Shown one piece after another: positions 1 through 6,066 of a DNA stretch of 6,066 bases. Source of the DNA: Candidatus Bathyarchaeota archaeon (lineage in GTDB: Archaea; Thermoproteota; Bathyarchaeia; TCS64). Within the stretch, counting starts at the first letter, position 1, and each line of letters starts with the position of its first letter. The stretch is from assembly GCA_013329615.1 (NCBI GenBank), contig DUKA01000067.1, positions 1 through 6,066 of the forward strand, in the 5' to 3' direction. A program made the translations under genes and the position numbers. Below the pieces are notes generated by a model. The model was not told the DNA's origin, did not search any database, and saw nothing but the letters and a program-made list of their open reading frames with translations.

Positions 1-1618
1 GGAACTGGCGGCGGACCTCCTCGATCATTCTCTGTGCGTTCCTGCCCACGCCGAGCATGAGCAGGGCGCTGAAGACGGGGGGCATGGCGACGCCTATGAA
101 TGCGCCCGCCATGACGACGGGGTTCATGAGGTCGAAGGTGAGGCTGCCGTGCAGCTGTGCGTCTGCCACCTCTTTGTAGGCGGCGAGTATGCTGATGACG
201 GTCAGACCAGCTGCGCCGATGGCGAAGCCCTTGGTGATCGCCTTGCTCGTGTTGCCCGCCGCATCCAGCTTGTCGAGGATGTCGACGGTCTCCGACTTCA
301 TGCCGCTCATCTCGGCGATGCCCTTGGCGTTGTCGCCGATGGGGCCGAAGCTGTCGCTCGCGATGACCATGCCCACGATGCTTAGCATGCCGAAGGCCGC
401 GATTCCGACGCCGTAGACACCGTATCCGGGGCCAATACCCTCGCAGAGAGAGTGGGCGAGCCATGAGCCTATGCCTATGCCGACGAGCGGAGGCAGGACA
501 CTGAGTAAGCCATAACTGAATCCGGTGATTATCGTCACGGCTGGACCAGTCGCACTCGCCTCGGCGGTCTTCTGCGTGGGACCCTTGTCGCCGCTCGTGA
601 AGAAGTCGGTCGTGAGTCCGATCACTACGCCTACGATGAGGCCGCATGCGGCTGCGCCCCAGATCCTCCACTCGTAACCGAGCAGGTAGGTGGCGATACC
701 GCTGAGGACGAGGTAGATGATCGTTGCCGTGTAGGTACCGTTGTTGAGTATGGGTCCCGGCTCCTGTCCTTCCTTGACGTTTACGAGGAAGACGCCGATG
801 ATGGAGGTGAGGACGCCTATCCCAGCGAAGACGAGTGGAAGCTCGACGTAGTAGCCGCCCAGTATGACTCCGAGGAGCATGACTGCCATGAGGCTGGCGA
901 CGTAGCTGTCGAAGAGGTCGGCGCCCATGCCGGCGCAGTCACCGACGTTGTCTCCGACGTTGTCGGCGATGACAGCTGGGTTGCGTGGGTCATCCTCTTC
1001 GAGGTTCATCTCCACCTTGCCGACGAGGTCGGCGGCGATGTCGGCGGTCTTCGTGTAGATGCCTCCACCCGCCTTGGCGAAGAGCGCCATCGCACTCGCG
1101 CCGAAGCTGAAGCCGACGATGAACGTCGGATCCTTCGTGATGAAGTAGACGACGCTGACGCCGGCGAGTGCGAGGCCGACGACGGCGAGGCCCATAACGG
1201 CACCTCCGCGGTAGCTGATCTGGAACGCCTTGGAGATGCCCGTCTGGGCCGCCGTGGCGCTCCTCATGTTGCTGTCGGTAGCGACATCCATCCCAATGAA
1301 CCCGGCCACACCCGAACACAGTGAACCGAAGATGTAGGCCGCCGCGAGCATAACGTTGCTCATCGGCGTGCTAGTCAGCCAGATTGGGTGTGGGAGGAAT
1401 ATGAATAGCACCGCCGCCATGACGGCAACGAATACGGCTAGTGTGCGATACATGCGATTCAGGAAGGCCTTGCTGCCCTCCTTGATTGCACCGCCAATGA
1501 AGCGGGTCCTCTCACTCCCGGGGTCCTGAGACTTGACCCACCTGAGAATGTAGATACCCGTGAATATTGAAAGAACCGCCACGAGGGGCGCGATCAACCA
1601 AACGTTCTCGAAACCCAA
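1..1618 (-). CDS. hppA: Membrane-bound proton-pumping pyrophosphatase, K+-independent type (partial, C-terminus outside window)
   Basis: Couples hydrolysis of pyrophosphate to phosphate with proton export across the membrane. The visible 539 residues are mostly hydrophobic helices. Family signatures seen: the substrate loop D193-I-A-A-D197-L-V-G-K201-V-E203 (usual DVGADLVGKVE, here IA for VG); the Mg-PPi segment D219-N-V-G-D223-N-V-G-D227 with C-A-G-M after it; D422-S-F-G-P-I-G-D429-N-A-K-G-I-A-E-M437; and GNTSKAIT at 455-462. In this family Lys at the position of K459 with Thr at T462 marks K+-independent H+ pumps, whereas K+-dependent ones carry Ala and Ala/Gly. The last acidic motif of the family lies beyond position 1; full length is usually near 670-700. 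The start is TTG at 1618-1616, seven bases after AGGAGG; the ATG at 1622-1620 is out of frame and closes after about 36 codons. Monocistronic start, own promoter. Family is certain, exact start likely. Confidence 0.96.
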   Translation of the reverse strand, partial: MGFENVWLIAPLVAVLSIFTGIYILRWVKSQDPGSERTRFIGGAIKEGSKAFLNRMYRTLAVFVAVMAAVLFIFLPHPIWLTSTPMSNVMLAAAYIFGSLCSGVAGFIGMDVATDSNMRSATAAQTGISKAFQISYRGGAVMGLAVVGLALAGVSVVYFITKDPTFIVGFSFGASAMALFAKAGGGIYTKTADIAADLVGKVEMNLEEDDPRNPAVIADNVGDNVGDCAGMGADLFDSYVASLMAVMLLGVILGGYYVELPLVFAGIGVLTSIIGVFLVNVKEGQEPGPILNNGTYTATIIYLVLSGIATYLLGYEWRIWGAAACGLIVGVVIGLTTDFFTSGDKGPTQKTAEASATGPAVTIITGFSYGLLSVLPPLVGIGIGSWLAHSLCEGIGPGYGVYGVGIAAFGMLSIVGMVIASDSFGPIGDNAKGIAEMSGMKSETVDILDKLDAAGNTSKAITKGFAIGAAGLTVISILAAYKEVADAQLHGSLTFDLMNPVVMAGAFIGVAMPPVFSALLMLGVGRNAQRMIEEVRRQF

Positions 1619-1625
1619 ACATTTG

Positions 1626-1631
1626 CCTCCT
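1626..1631 (-). promoter_or_regulatory. Strong Shine-Dalgarno site of hppA, decides a TTG start
   Basis: The minus strand reads AGGAGG here, complementary to the archaeal 16S rRNA 3' end. It lies 7 bases before the in-frame TTG (1618-1616) and only 3 bases before the out-of-frame ATG (1622-1620), so the spacing supports the TTG. Confidence 0.8.
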
Positions 1632-1656
1632 ATTGCAGTCCCATGAGACCGCAAGG

Positions 1657-1670
1657 AATAACCGGTTATT
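1657..1670. promoter_or_regulatory. Perfect 14-bp palindrome, candidate operator of hppA
   Basis: AATAACCGGTTATT is its own reverse complement. On the minus strand it begins 3 bases downstream of the TATA-like element and ends about 7 bases before the predicted transcription start near 1650. A dimeric repressor bound there would block initiation. The palindrome is seen directly; the operator role is inference, and no regulator is encoded nearby. Confidence 0.4.
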
Positions 1671-1672
1671 TG

Positions 1673-1680
1673 TATAAAAA
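1673..1680 (-). promoter_or_regulatory. Archaeal TATA box for hppA
   Basis: The minus strand reads TTTTTATA, a good archaeal box A. Usual spacing of about 26 bases puts the transcription start near 1650, giving a leader of roughly 30 bases that contains the AGGAGG site. The T run could also help terminate transcription coming from the PIN gene, whose stop codon is about 28 bases upstream. Confidence 0.6.
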
Positions 1681-1708
1681 GCCAGATGGTCTATTTAGGA
1701 CAGAATCC

Positions 1709-2119
1709 CTAGATTATGCCGTCGATTGCGAGGTAGCGGCTCTGCCTCATGTAGATGACGGGGAGAAAAGCCTTTCTGAGTCTTCTCCGGAGCTCCGCGT
1801 CGGTTGTCGCCACGACGACGCCCCGCGATTCGGCGAGGCGGATAAGCTGATCATCGACATCCTCCTTGGGACCCAGTGCGTCATCGATCTTCTCGATCCC
1901 TTCGGCGGTGGCGAGGGCGAAGTCTATCTCCTTCACTTTACCTGGTTTCACCTGGTGTTTCAGCCGCAATAGCTCATCGACGACGGCGAGGGTAGTGACC
2001 AGTTTAAAGGAGGACTCTACGATTCTCCCCAGCTCAGACTTTATATCGACACCGAACCTGAGGGGCAGCATCAGGAAGTTTGTATCCAAAAGGACGCGGA
2101 TGGTCTCGCGGGGGGTCAT
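1709..2119 (-). CDS. PIN-domain protein, archaeal Fcf1/VapC9-like, coupled to aIF2 gamma
   Basis: 136 residues, essentially one PIN domain, a metal-dependent RNase fold. The acidic residues expected in the active site are present: D12 in LLDTNFLM, E49 (next to D48) in VVDELLRL, D89/D90 in the EDVDDQLIRLA helix, and D107 in VATTDAELRRRLR. This pattern and length match the stand-alone archaeal PIN proteins related to eukaryotic rRNA-processing factor Fcf1/Utp24 and to VapC9-type PINs. ATG at 2119-2117 overlaps the TGA of aIF2 gamma by one base, so the two are probably translationally coupled and the start is secure. No antitoxin gene is next to it, and the link to a translation factor argues for an RNA-processing role, not a toxin. 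The exact RNA target is unknown. Stop is TAG at 1711-1709. Confidence 0.87.
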   Translation of the reverse strand: MTPRETIRVLLDTNFLMLPLRFGVDIKSELGRIVESSFKLVTTLAVVDELLRLKHQVKPGKVKEIDFALATAEGIEKIDDALGPKEDVDDQLIRLAESRGVVVATTDAELRRRLRKAFLPVIYMRQSRYLAIDGII

Positions 2120-3345
2120 CAGTTGCTCAGGACTCCGGCTCCTATTAGGCGCCAGCGTCCATCTATCCTTCGGCTCAGCGCCACCCTGTCCGTCTCCTCG
2201 CCGCAGATCGGGATCGTGAGCTTCGCCTCTAAGTAGTCCTTCTTAACGGCCGTGACGTCGGCCATGGTCTTCGCCGTGCCGACGTTCAGGAGCAGCTTCT
2301 CACCCTTGGCGATGCTCGCTACCTTCTCCTGATCCTTGCTGCCGACGACGCTGCCGAAGAGTTTGACCCTAAGGGATAGCTCATCCCTGACTGGGGGGAG
2401 CGTCCCGGGCTTGCCGAGCAGGCTGCCGACGAGGCCGTCGCTCTTGCTGAGGCTCGGGTCGAGGAGGGTACCGACGCCGACGAGTCCGCCGGGTATCGCC
2501 TCCTCTACGGTCGTGCCGCCGATATGGAGGCTCGTGATCTCGGTCACGAGCTCCTTCATCTTGAGCTTGTTCTTGTCCCTAGTGGGGAGGCCGGGCTTTA
2601 TCTCGACCTCGTCCCCCACCTTGAAGCTCCCCTGATATATGCTGCCGCCGAGGACGCCTCCGCTGAGGTCGTCGATCACCGTACCGGGGTTGTTGACGTC
2701 GAAGCTCCTCACGATGTGCATGCGCCCCGATTTCTTGGGGTCGCGCTTGGGGGTGGGCAGGTACTCCTGCATGGCCTGGAGGAGGAGGTCGATGTTGATC
2801 TGGTGCTGCGCCGAGACCGGAAGGATGGGAGCATCCTCCGCGACGGTGCCCTCGACGAACTTGACGATGTCGTTGTAGCTCTTTATAGCGTCTTCGCGCT
2901 TCACGAGGTCTATCTTGTTCTGGACGATTATGAGGTTCTTCAACCCGAGCGTGTCGATCGCGGCGAGGTGTTCACGCGTCTGAGGCTGGGGACACTTTTC
3001 GTTCGCCGCGATTACGAGGATGGCTCCGTCCATGACGGCGGCGCCTGAGAGCATCGTCGCCATGAGTATCTCGTGGCCGGGGGCGTCCACGAAGCTTATG
3101 GCGCGTTGGAACTCGGACTTCTTGCCGCAGCCCGCGCACTCGGGTAACGTACAATAACAAGTAGGCTCGTCGCAGTCGGGGCACTTGTAGATGGCGAAGT
3201 CGGCGTAGCCGAGCTTTATCGTGATACCCCTCTTTAGCTCCTCGCTGTGCTTCGACGCCCACTGACCAGTGATGGCCTGAACGAGCGTCGTTTTCCCGTG
3301 GTCGACGTGACCGATCGTGCCGAGGTTTACCTCGGGCTGCCTCAA
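2119..3345 (-). CDS. eif2g: Translation initiation factor 2 subunit gamma (aIF2 gamma)
   Basis: GTPase subunit of the cytoplasmic aIF2 complex that brings initiator Met-tRNA to the small ribosomal subunit; in archaea the gamma subunit also protects mRNA 5' ends. 408 residues, normal for the family. GTP-binding motifs in order: G1 GHVDHGKT (12-19), switch 1 around R39-G-I-T42, G3 DAPGH (87-91), G4 NKID (143-146), G5 SAQ (178-180). The gamma-specific zinc knuckle between switch 1 and G3 has C55-x2-C58 and C70-x2-C73, plus extra C63 and C65. Beta-barrel domains II and III follow from about residue 208 (the RSFDVNNPG stretch starts at 213) to the end. No ATG or GTG exists between the upstream in-frame stop (TGA at 3381-3379) and the TTG at 3345-3343, and the protein begins RQPEVN as homologues do, so TTG is chosen. 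First gene of a unit with the PIN gene. Confidence 0.97.
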   Translation of the reverse strand: MRQPEVNLGTIGHVDHGKTTLVQAITGQWASKHSEELKRGITIKLGYADFAIYKCPDCDEPTCYCTLPECAGCGKKSEFQRAISFVDAPGHEILMATMLSGAAVMDGAILVIAANEKCPQPQTREHLAAIDTLGLKNLIIVQNKIDLVKREDAIKSYNDIVKFVEGTVAEDAPILPVSAQHQINIDLLLQAMQEYLPTPKRDPKKSGRMHIVRSFDVNNPGTVIDDLSGGVLGGSIYQGSFKVGDEVEIKPGLPTRDKNKLKMKELVTEITSLHIGGTTVEEAIPGGLVGVGTLLDPSLSKSDGLVGSLLGKPGTLPPVRDELSLRVKLFGSVVGSKDQEKVASIAKGEKLLLNVGTAKTMADVTAVKKDYLEAKLTIPICGEETDRVALSRRIDGRWRLIGAGVLSN

Positions 3346-3399
3346 TAGCTTAGGTATCCTTAATCCCCCGCGCTGAACTCAATCATTACATAGCCCCCT

Positions 3400-3410
3400 C
3401 TTAAATACAT
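3400..3410 (-). promoter_or_regulatory. TATA-like element for aIF2 gamma
   Basis: The minus strand reads ATGTATTTAAG. With archaeal spacing the transcription start would fall near 3378, leaving a leader of about 30 bases before the TTG start. The only Shine-Dalgarno-like stretch is a weak AAGGA at 3361-3357, 11 bases before the start. Confidence 0.45.
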
Positions 3411-3494
3411 TCATTGACCCAGAAAAACAGTCAAGACCAAAAACAGAGCACATTTTCCCGCTGTCCACGTTTAAAGTCTGAGAATAATCTAAAA

Positions 3495-3504
3495 TTTATT
3501 TATA
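3495..3504 (+). promoter_or_regulatory. TATA box for the 7-TM protein gene
   Basis: TTTATTTATA preceded by CTAAAA, a plausible BRE plus box A, inside an AT-rich stretch. The predicted transcription start is about 3524-3528, only a few bases before the TTG at 3534, consistent with a nearly leaderless transcript. This would place the promoter inside any reading frame begun at 3414 and so argues against that longer start. Confidence 0.55.
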
Positions 3505-3533
3505 GTAGCGGGAATACTCCTAAAAAGAGACCA

Positions 3534-4679
3534 TTGTTGGAGGACCTGGAGACCCCACTCCGATTCGCGAATGGGCTATTCACGGTTCTCCTAGCGATTC
3601 TGCTATGCAACATATACCGGAAGAAGGCGAAGAGGTTCTACCTCCTTTGGAGTCTTGGTTACCTGTTTTATGGACTCAATCTGTTTGTGAGGATATTCGT
3701 AGTTCCGCCGGGGATGTACCCCCTCGTATTCCTTGTCGTCGGCTTTGCCATGATACTGACCGGCCTAGGTGATTTGATCAATAGAACACGTGACATGGCG
3801 TTGGTCTCCATCCTGCTACCAGTCGTTATGATTTTACTGATGCTGACGCCGAACCCCACGATCATCGTCTGGCTCATCTCGATACTCCCCTACCTGTTGA
3901 CTGCCATCAGCCTACTGTTCATAAAAAGAAGCGGAGTCGTCGACGTCGACATGCTAATAATCGGCTGGTTCATCCTACTGCTGATCAACCTAGCGCTCGC
4001 CTATGGGCTAATGACTCCGCCCTTCGTCGAGATAATGGCGATCTTTGGGAAACTTGTCATCTACTGCGGCATGGTGAAGCCCCAGTTCTCACTCATGGCG
4101 GAGGACCTGAAACAGTTCCTCATCTCAGGCAACCCCACATCATACGCCACAGATGATGCGACTAACAAATTCATACTACTCTCAGCCCCCACCAACCAGA
4201 AGAGGAGTGAGACCGAATGGATCGCCGCCAGAATAGAGGACAACGCGGCCAGGGCGATCAGAACGATCATAGTATCGGTATACGACACCATCACGATTGC
4301 GGATCTGCAGGGGAAGAAAATCAATGAGGAAAACGTCTACATAGTGCACATGGTGACGGGTGGTCTCACAAACATAAACGTGTTCGAGGAGCGTATCCTC
4401 AGCATAAACGACGACGTCAACCTACTCGATATCTTGTTCGCGGACATCATCAAGTATTCGGGGGAGAAGAAGATTAAGTGTGAGATAATTATATATTCGC
4501 TCTCCCATCTGATTCATACACACGGGTCGAAGCGGGTGTACTCGTTCCTGATATCGAAGATACCTGTGATCAAGTCAGGGATAGTATCACTCGTGGGCGT
4601 ATACTACCCGGAGACACATGAGAAGACGTCGGAGACGAGTATATTCGAGAGCCTTGCGGATCAAGTCGTGGAAGTTTAG
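3534..4679 (+). CDS. 7-TM membrane protein with C-terminal cytosolic degenerate RecA/KaiC- or DUF835-like domain; possible sensor
   Basis: Not identified to a named family. From the TTG at 3534 it has 381 residues. Seven hydrophobic segments lie at roughly 11-27, 36-57, 61-83, 89-104, 109-130, 138-160 and 164-181, followed by a soluble domain at 183-381. This layout recalls archaeal 7-TM sensor proteins, but no histidine-kinase H-box or ATP-binding domain is present. The soluble part shows alternating strands and helices: FILLSAP (213-219) where a P-loop strand would be, but with NQKR in place of GxGK; NVYIVHMVTGG (267-277); and EIIIYSLSHLIHTHG (317-331) followed by YYPETHE (357-363). I compare it, from memory, with degenerate P-loop/DUF835-like domains of archaeal signalling proteins. 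The frame is open back to a TTG at 3414 (421 residues), but the extra 40 residues look non-coding and contain the TATA box. A second TTG at 3537 is equally possible. Heads a unit with the GH3-like gene. Confidence 0.75.
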   Translation: MLEDLETPLRFANGLFTVLLAILLCNIYRKKAKRFYLLWSLGYLFYGLNLFVRIFVVPPGMYPLVFLVVGFAMILTGLGDLINRTRDMALVSILLPVVMILLMLTPNPTIIVWLISILPYLLTAISLLFIKRSGVVDVDMLIIGWFILLLINLALAYGLMTPPFVEIMAIFGKLVIYCGMVKPQFSLMAEDLKQFLISGNPTSYATDDATNKFILLSAPTNQKRSETEWIAARIEDNAARAIRTIIVSVYDTITIADLQGKKINEENVYIVHMVTGGLTNINVFEERILSINDDVNLLDILFADIIKYSGEKKIKCEIIIYSLSHLIHTHGSKRVYSFLISKIPVIKSGIVSLVGVYYPETHEKTSETSIFESLADQVVEV

Positions 4680-4693
4680 GAAATAGTTGCATC

Positions 4694-4700
4694 GGTGTGA
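4694..4700 (+). promoter_or_regulatory. Ribosome binding site of the GH3-like gene
   Basis: GGTGTGA resembles the archaeal GGTGA Shine-Dalgarno core and ends 8 bases before the ATG at 4709. It is only 1 base from the out-of-frame ATG at 4702, so it selects 4709. Confidence 0.5.
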
Positions 4701-4708
4701 GATGAAAG

Positions 4709-6066
4709 ATGGAACTAGTCCTAAGGGCACTCAAGCCATACCTGAAGAGAAACAGTCTGGGCTTCCTCAGCGAAGAGAGAGTCGCTGAGAGGCAGAGGAC
4801 ACTCGTAGATGAGAAGATGAGACGCATCGCCAATACGGCGATCGGGAAGAGCCTGACCGAGGGAAAGGGGCTTAGAATAGAGAAACTGCCCCTGACAGGC
4901 TACGATTTTTACTCCCCATTCTTTATAGAGCCCCGCAGCGGGGACTTTATGTTTCCCCTCGACGACTACGTGAGGGCTTTCACAAGTGGAACGATGGGAA
5001 AACCCAAGAGCTACCTCCTCCCGAAAACGGGCATCACACACAACATGAGGAACACGGGGCTCACCTTCATGTTCCTCGCGACGCACGACGGGGAAAAGAT
5101 GACCTACGAAGTCGGCGACGTGACCTACGCCAACGCCCCGGGTGGCGCATTCATATCGGGATTCATGCACGAGGTCAGCGGCACCCTCGCCTCGGGTTGG
5201 GTCAAGAAGGTACCATCAGACAGCCTGAGCTTCACCGAGAAGGTCGACTACTTCGTGGAAAACTACAAGAAGATCGACATGGCGTACATGAACGTCCCGC
5301 TCCTGTTGGAGGAGATCTACCCGAGGATCGGTGGACCCATCCCCCTCAAGGGGTTCTACACGCAGGACAAGTCGGCGGGCATCCTGAAGGATAAGATCAG
5401 GGAGGTCACCGGGAGCTACCCGAAGACGATCTTCGGCTCGACGGAGACCTTGTTCTCGGGGCTGCCCTCTATCGAGCACCCGGGGGCATTCTTCTTCGAC
5501 TGGAGGTGCATTTACGCCGAGTTCCTCCTTGAGGAAGACGCCATCACCAAGGATGTATCGAGGCTCGACGCCCACCCCGAACTGGTCCCCATGGACGGCG
5601 TCGAGGTCGGCAAGCGGTACCAACTAGTCGCCACCCCCCTGATGAACGACATGACGAGGTACGTCATGCCCGACATCCTCGAATGCGTCGACACCGGCGA
5701 CGACGTACTCGGCTCACAGATACCCCTATTCAAGTATCACATGCGCAGCGACAGGCTGGTCGTCCTACATAACTTCACCAGAATCTCGGAGGAGGAGCTT
5801 CTCGAGGTCCTGAGCAAGGTGAAGATTCCTTACGTGGACTTCACTGCGAGGCGGGAGCTCGATGGGGCAAGGGACTACATGGTGATGTACCTCGAGCCGT
5901 CTAAGAAGATGAACGCCGACGATGTGACGAAGAGGCTTCACGAGGGGCTTCTGGCCTTCGACAAGGATTGGAGAGACCTCACCAATTTCCTCGGGTATGT
6001 GCCGCTCAAGGTAGTCCTACTTCCGAGGGGGTCGTTCCTAAAGTACATGCACAAGAGGGGTGGTCT
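4709..6066 (+). CDS. GH3-like acyl-adenylate-forming protein (partial, C-terminus outside window)
   Basis: Member of the ANL/firefly-luciferase superfamily, closest by motif to the GH3 (auxin-responsive promoter) branch. Such enzymes activate a carboxylic acid with ATP to an acyl-adenylate and pass it to an amine or a thiol. 452 residues are visible. Motifs: phosphate loop FTSGTMGKPK at 91-100; FGSTET at 242-247, the aromatic/Thr-Glu adenine and Mg motif; MTRYVMPDI around 315-323, where the usual Y-R-x-G-D core appears as R317-Y318 with D322; and the hinge F341-K-Y-H-M-R-S-D-R349, after which the C-terminal lid domain begins. No signal peptide or membrane segment, so cytosolic. GH3 proteins usually exceed 500 residues, so a few tens are probably missing. 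It follows the 7-TM gene by 29 bases without a terminator, so co-transcription is likely. Substrate unknown; the plant hormone name should not be carried over. A PaaK-type CoA ligase is the main alternative. Confidence 0.82.
   Translation, partial: MELVLRALKPYLKRNSLGFLSEERVAERQRTLVDEKMRRIANTAIGKSLTEGKGLRIEKLPLTGYDFYSPFFIEPRSGDFMFPLDDYVRAFTSGTMGKPKSYLLPKTGITHNMRNTGLTFMFLATHDGEKMTYEVGDVTYANAPGGAFISGFMHEVSGTLASGWVKKVPSDSLSFTEKVDYFVENYKKIDMAYMNVPLLLEEIYPRIGGPIPLKGFYTQDKSAGILKDKIREVTGSYPKTIFGSTETLFSGLPSIEHPGAFFFDWRCIYAEFLLEEDAITKDVSRLDAHPELVPMDGVEVGKRYQLVATPLMNDMTRYVMPDILECVDTGDDVLGSQIPLFKYHMRSDRLVVLHNFTRISEEELLEVLSKVKIPYVDFTARRELDGARDYMVMYLEPSKKMNADDVTKRLHEGLLAFDKDWRDLTNFLGYVPLKVVLLPRGSFLKYMHKRGG

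Noticed and set aside
1643..1972. Plus-strand frame of 109 codons covering the hppA promoter region and the end of the PIN gene
   Set aside because: It lies mostly antisense to the PIN gene and has no recognisable motif; the opposite strand explains the coding signal.
1709..2119. PIN protein as the toxin of a VapBC toxin-antitoxin pair
   Set aside because: No small antitoxin gene lies on either side, and it is coupled to aIF2 gamma by a one-base overlap, which fits a housekeeping RNA-processing PIN.
2524..3048. Long plus-strand frame of 174 codons opposite aIF2 gamma
   Set aside because: It is antisense to a certain gene, its peptide is an acidic and Val/Leu-rich mirror of GC-rich codons, and no family motif is visible.
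4702..4704. ATG seven bases upstream of the chosen GH3-like start
   Set aside because: It is in a different frame that does not give the GH3 sequence, and it sits only one base after the ribosome binding site.
4931..4943. Inverted repeat CCCCG-CAG-CGGGG that could be a terminator or attenuator hairpin
   Set aside because: It lies inside the GH3-like coding region, is short, and is followed by no convincing regulatory context; ordinary codon composition explains it.
4721..5170. Minus-strand frame of 149 codons inside the GH3-like gene
   Set aside because: The plus strand carries clear adenylate-forming motifs across this stretch, so this is a shadow frame.
1..6066. Link between the pyrophosphatase and the pyrophosphate released by the GH3-like enzyme
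   Set aside because: The genes are in different, oppositely oriented units separated by translation genes, and many cellular reactions release pyrophosphate, so proximity is not evidence.

Overview
The window looks like a piece of an archaeal chromosome. The best evidence is a clear translation initiation factor aIF2 gamma subunit with an archaeal-type PIN-domain gene overlapping its 3' end. TATA-box-like promoters also sit at archaeal spacing upstream of the first gene of each transcription unit. Several genes start with TTG, one of them behind a good Shine-Dalgarno site. The protein set (K+-independent membrane pyrophosphatase, GH3-like adenylate-forming protein, 7-TM protein with a soluble C-terminal domain) would fit a Bathyarchaeia or other TACK-type archaeon. 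That placement is from memory of family distributions and is only a suggestion.

Layout. (1) Positions 1-1618, minus strand: hppA, the N-terminal ~539 residues of a proton-pumping membrane pyrophosphatase, running off the left edge. It has its own promoter region (about 1619-1680) with a strong ribosome binding site, a TATA box and a perfect 14-bp palindrome between the TATA box and the predicted transcription start. (2) Positions 1709-3345, minus strand: a two-gene unit, aIF2 gamma then a PIN-domain protein, overlapping by one base (TGATG). (3) Positions 3346-3533: a divergent promoter region, AT-rich, with one TATA box facing each way. (4) Positions 3534-6066, plus strand: a second two-gene unit, a 7-TM membrane protein with a cytosolic domain that resembles a degenerate P-loop/RecA-type fold, followed 29 bases later by a GH3/acyl-adenylate-forming enzyme cut off by the right edge.

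How they fit together. aIF2 gamma and the PIN protein belong to the translation/RNA-processing core, and their adjacency is common in archaea. The pyrophosphatase is an independent energy-conserving pump. The plus-strand pair is the least understood part: a possible membrane sensor without a kinase domain, apparently co-transcribed with an enzyme that should activate a carboxylic acid with ATP. Its substrate and signal cannot be read from the sequence. I saw no tRNA, rRNA, CRISPR array, insertion sequence or phage gene. No stretch over 300 bases lacks a gene.
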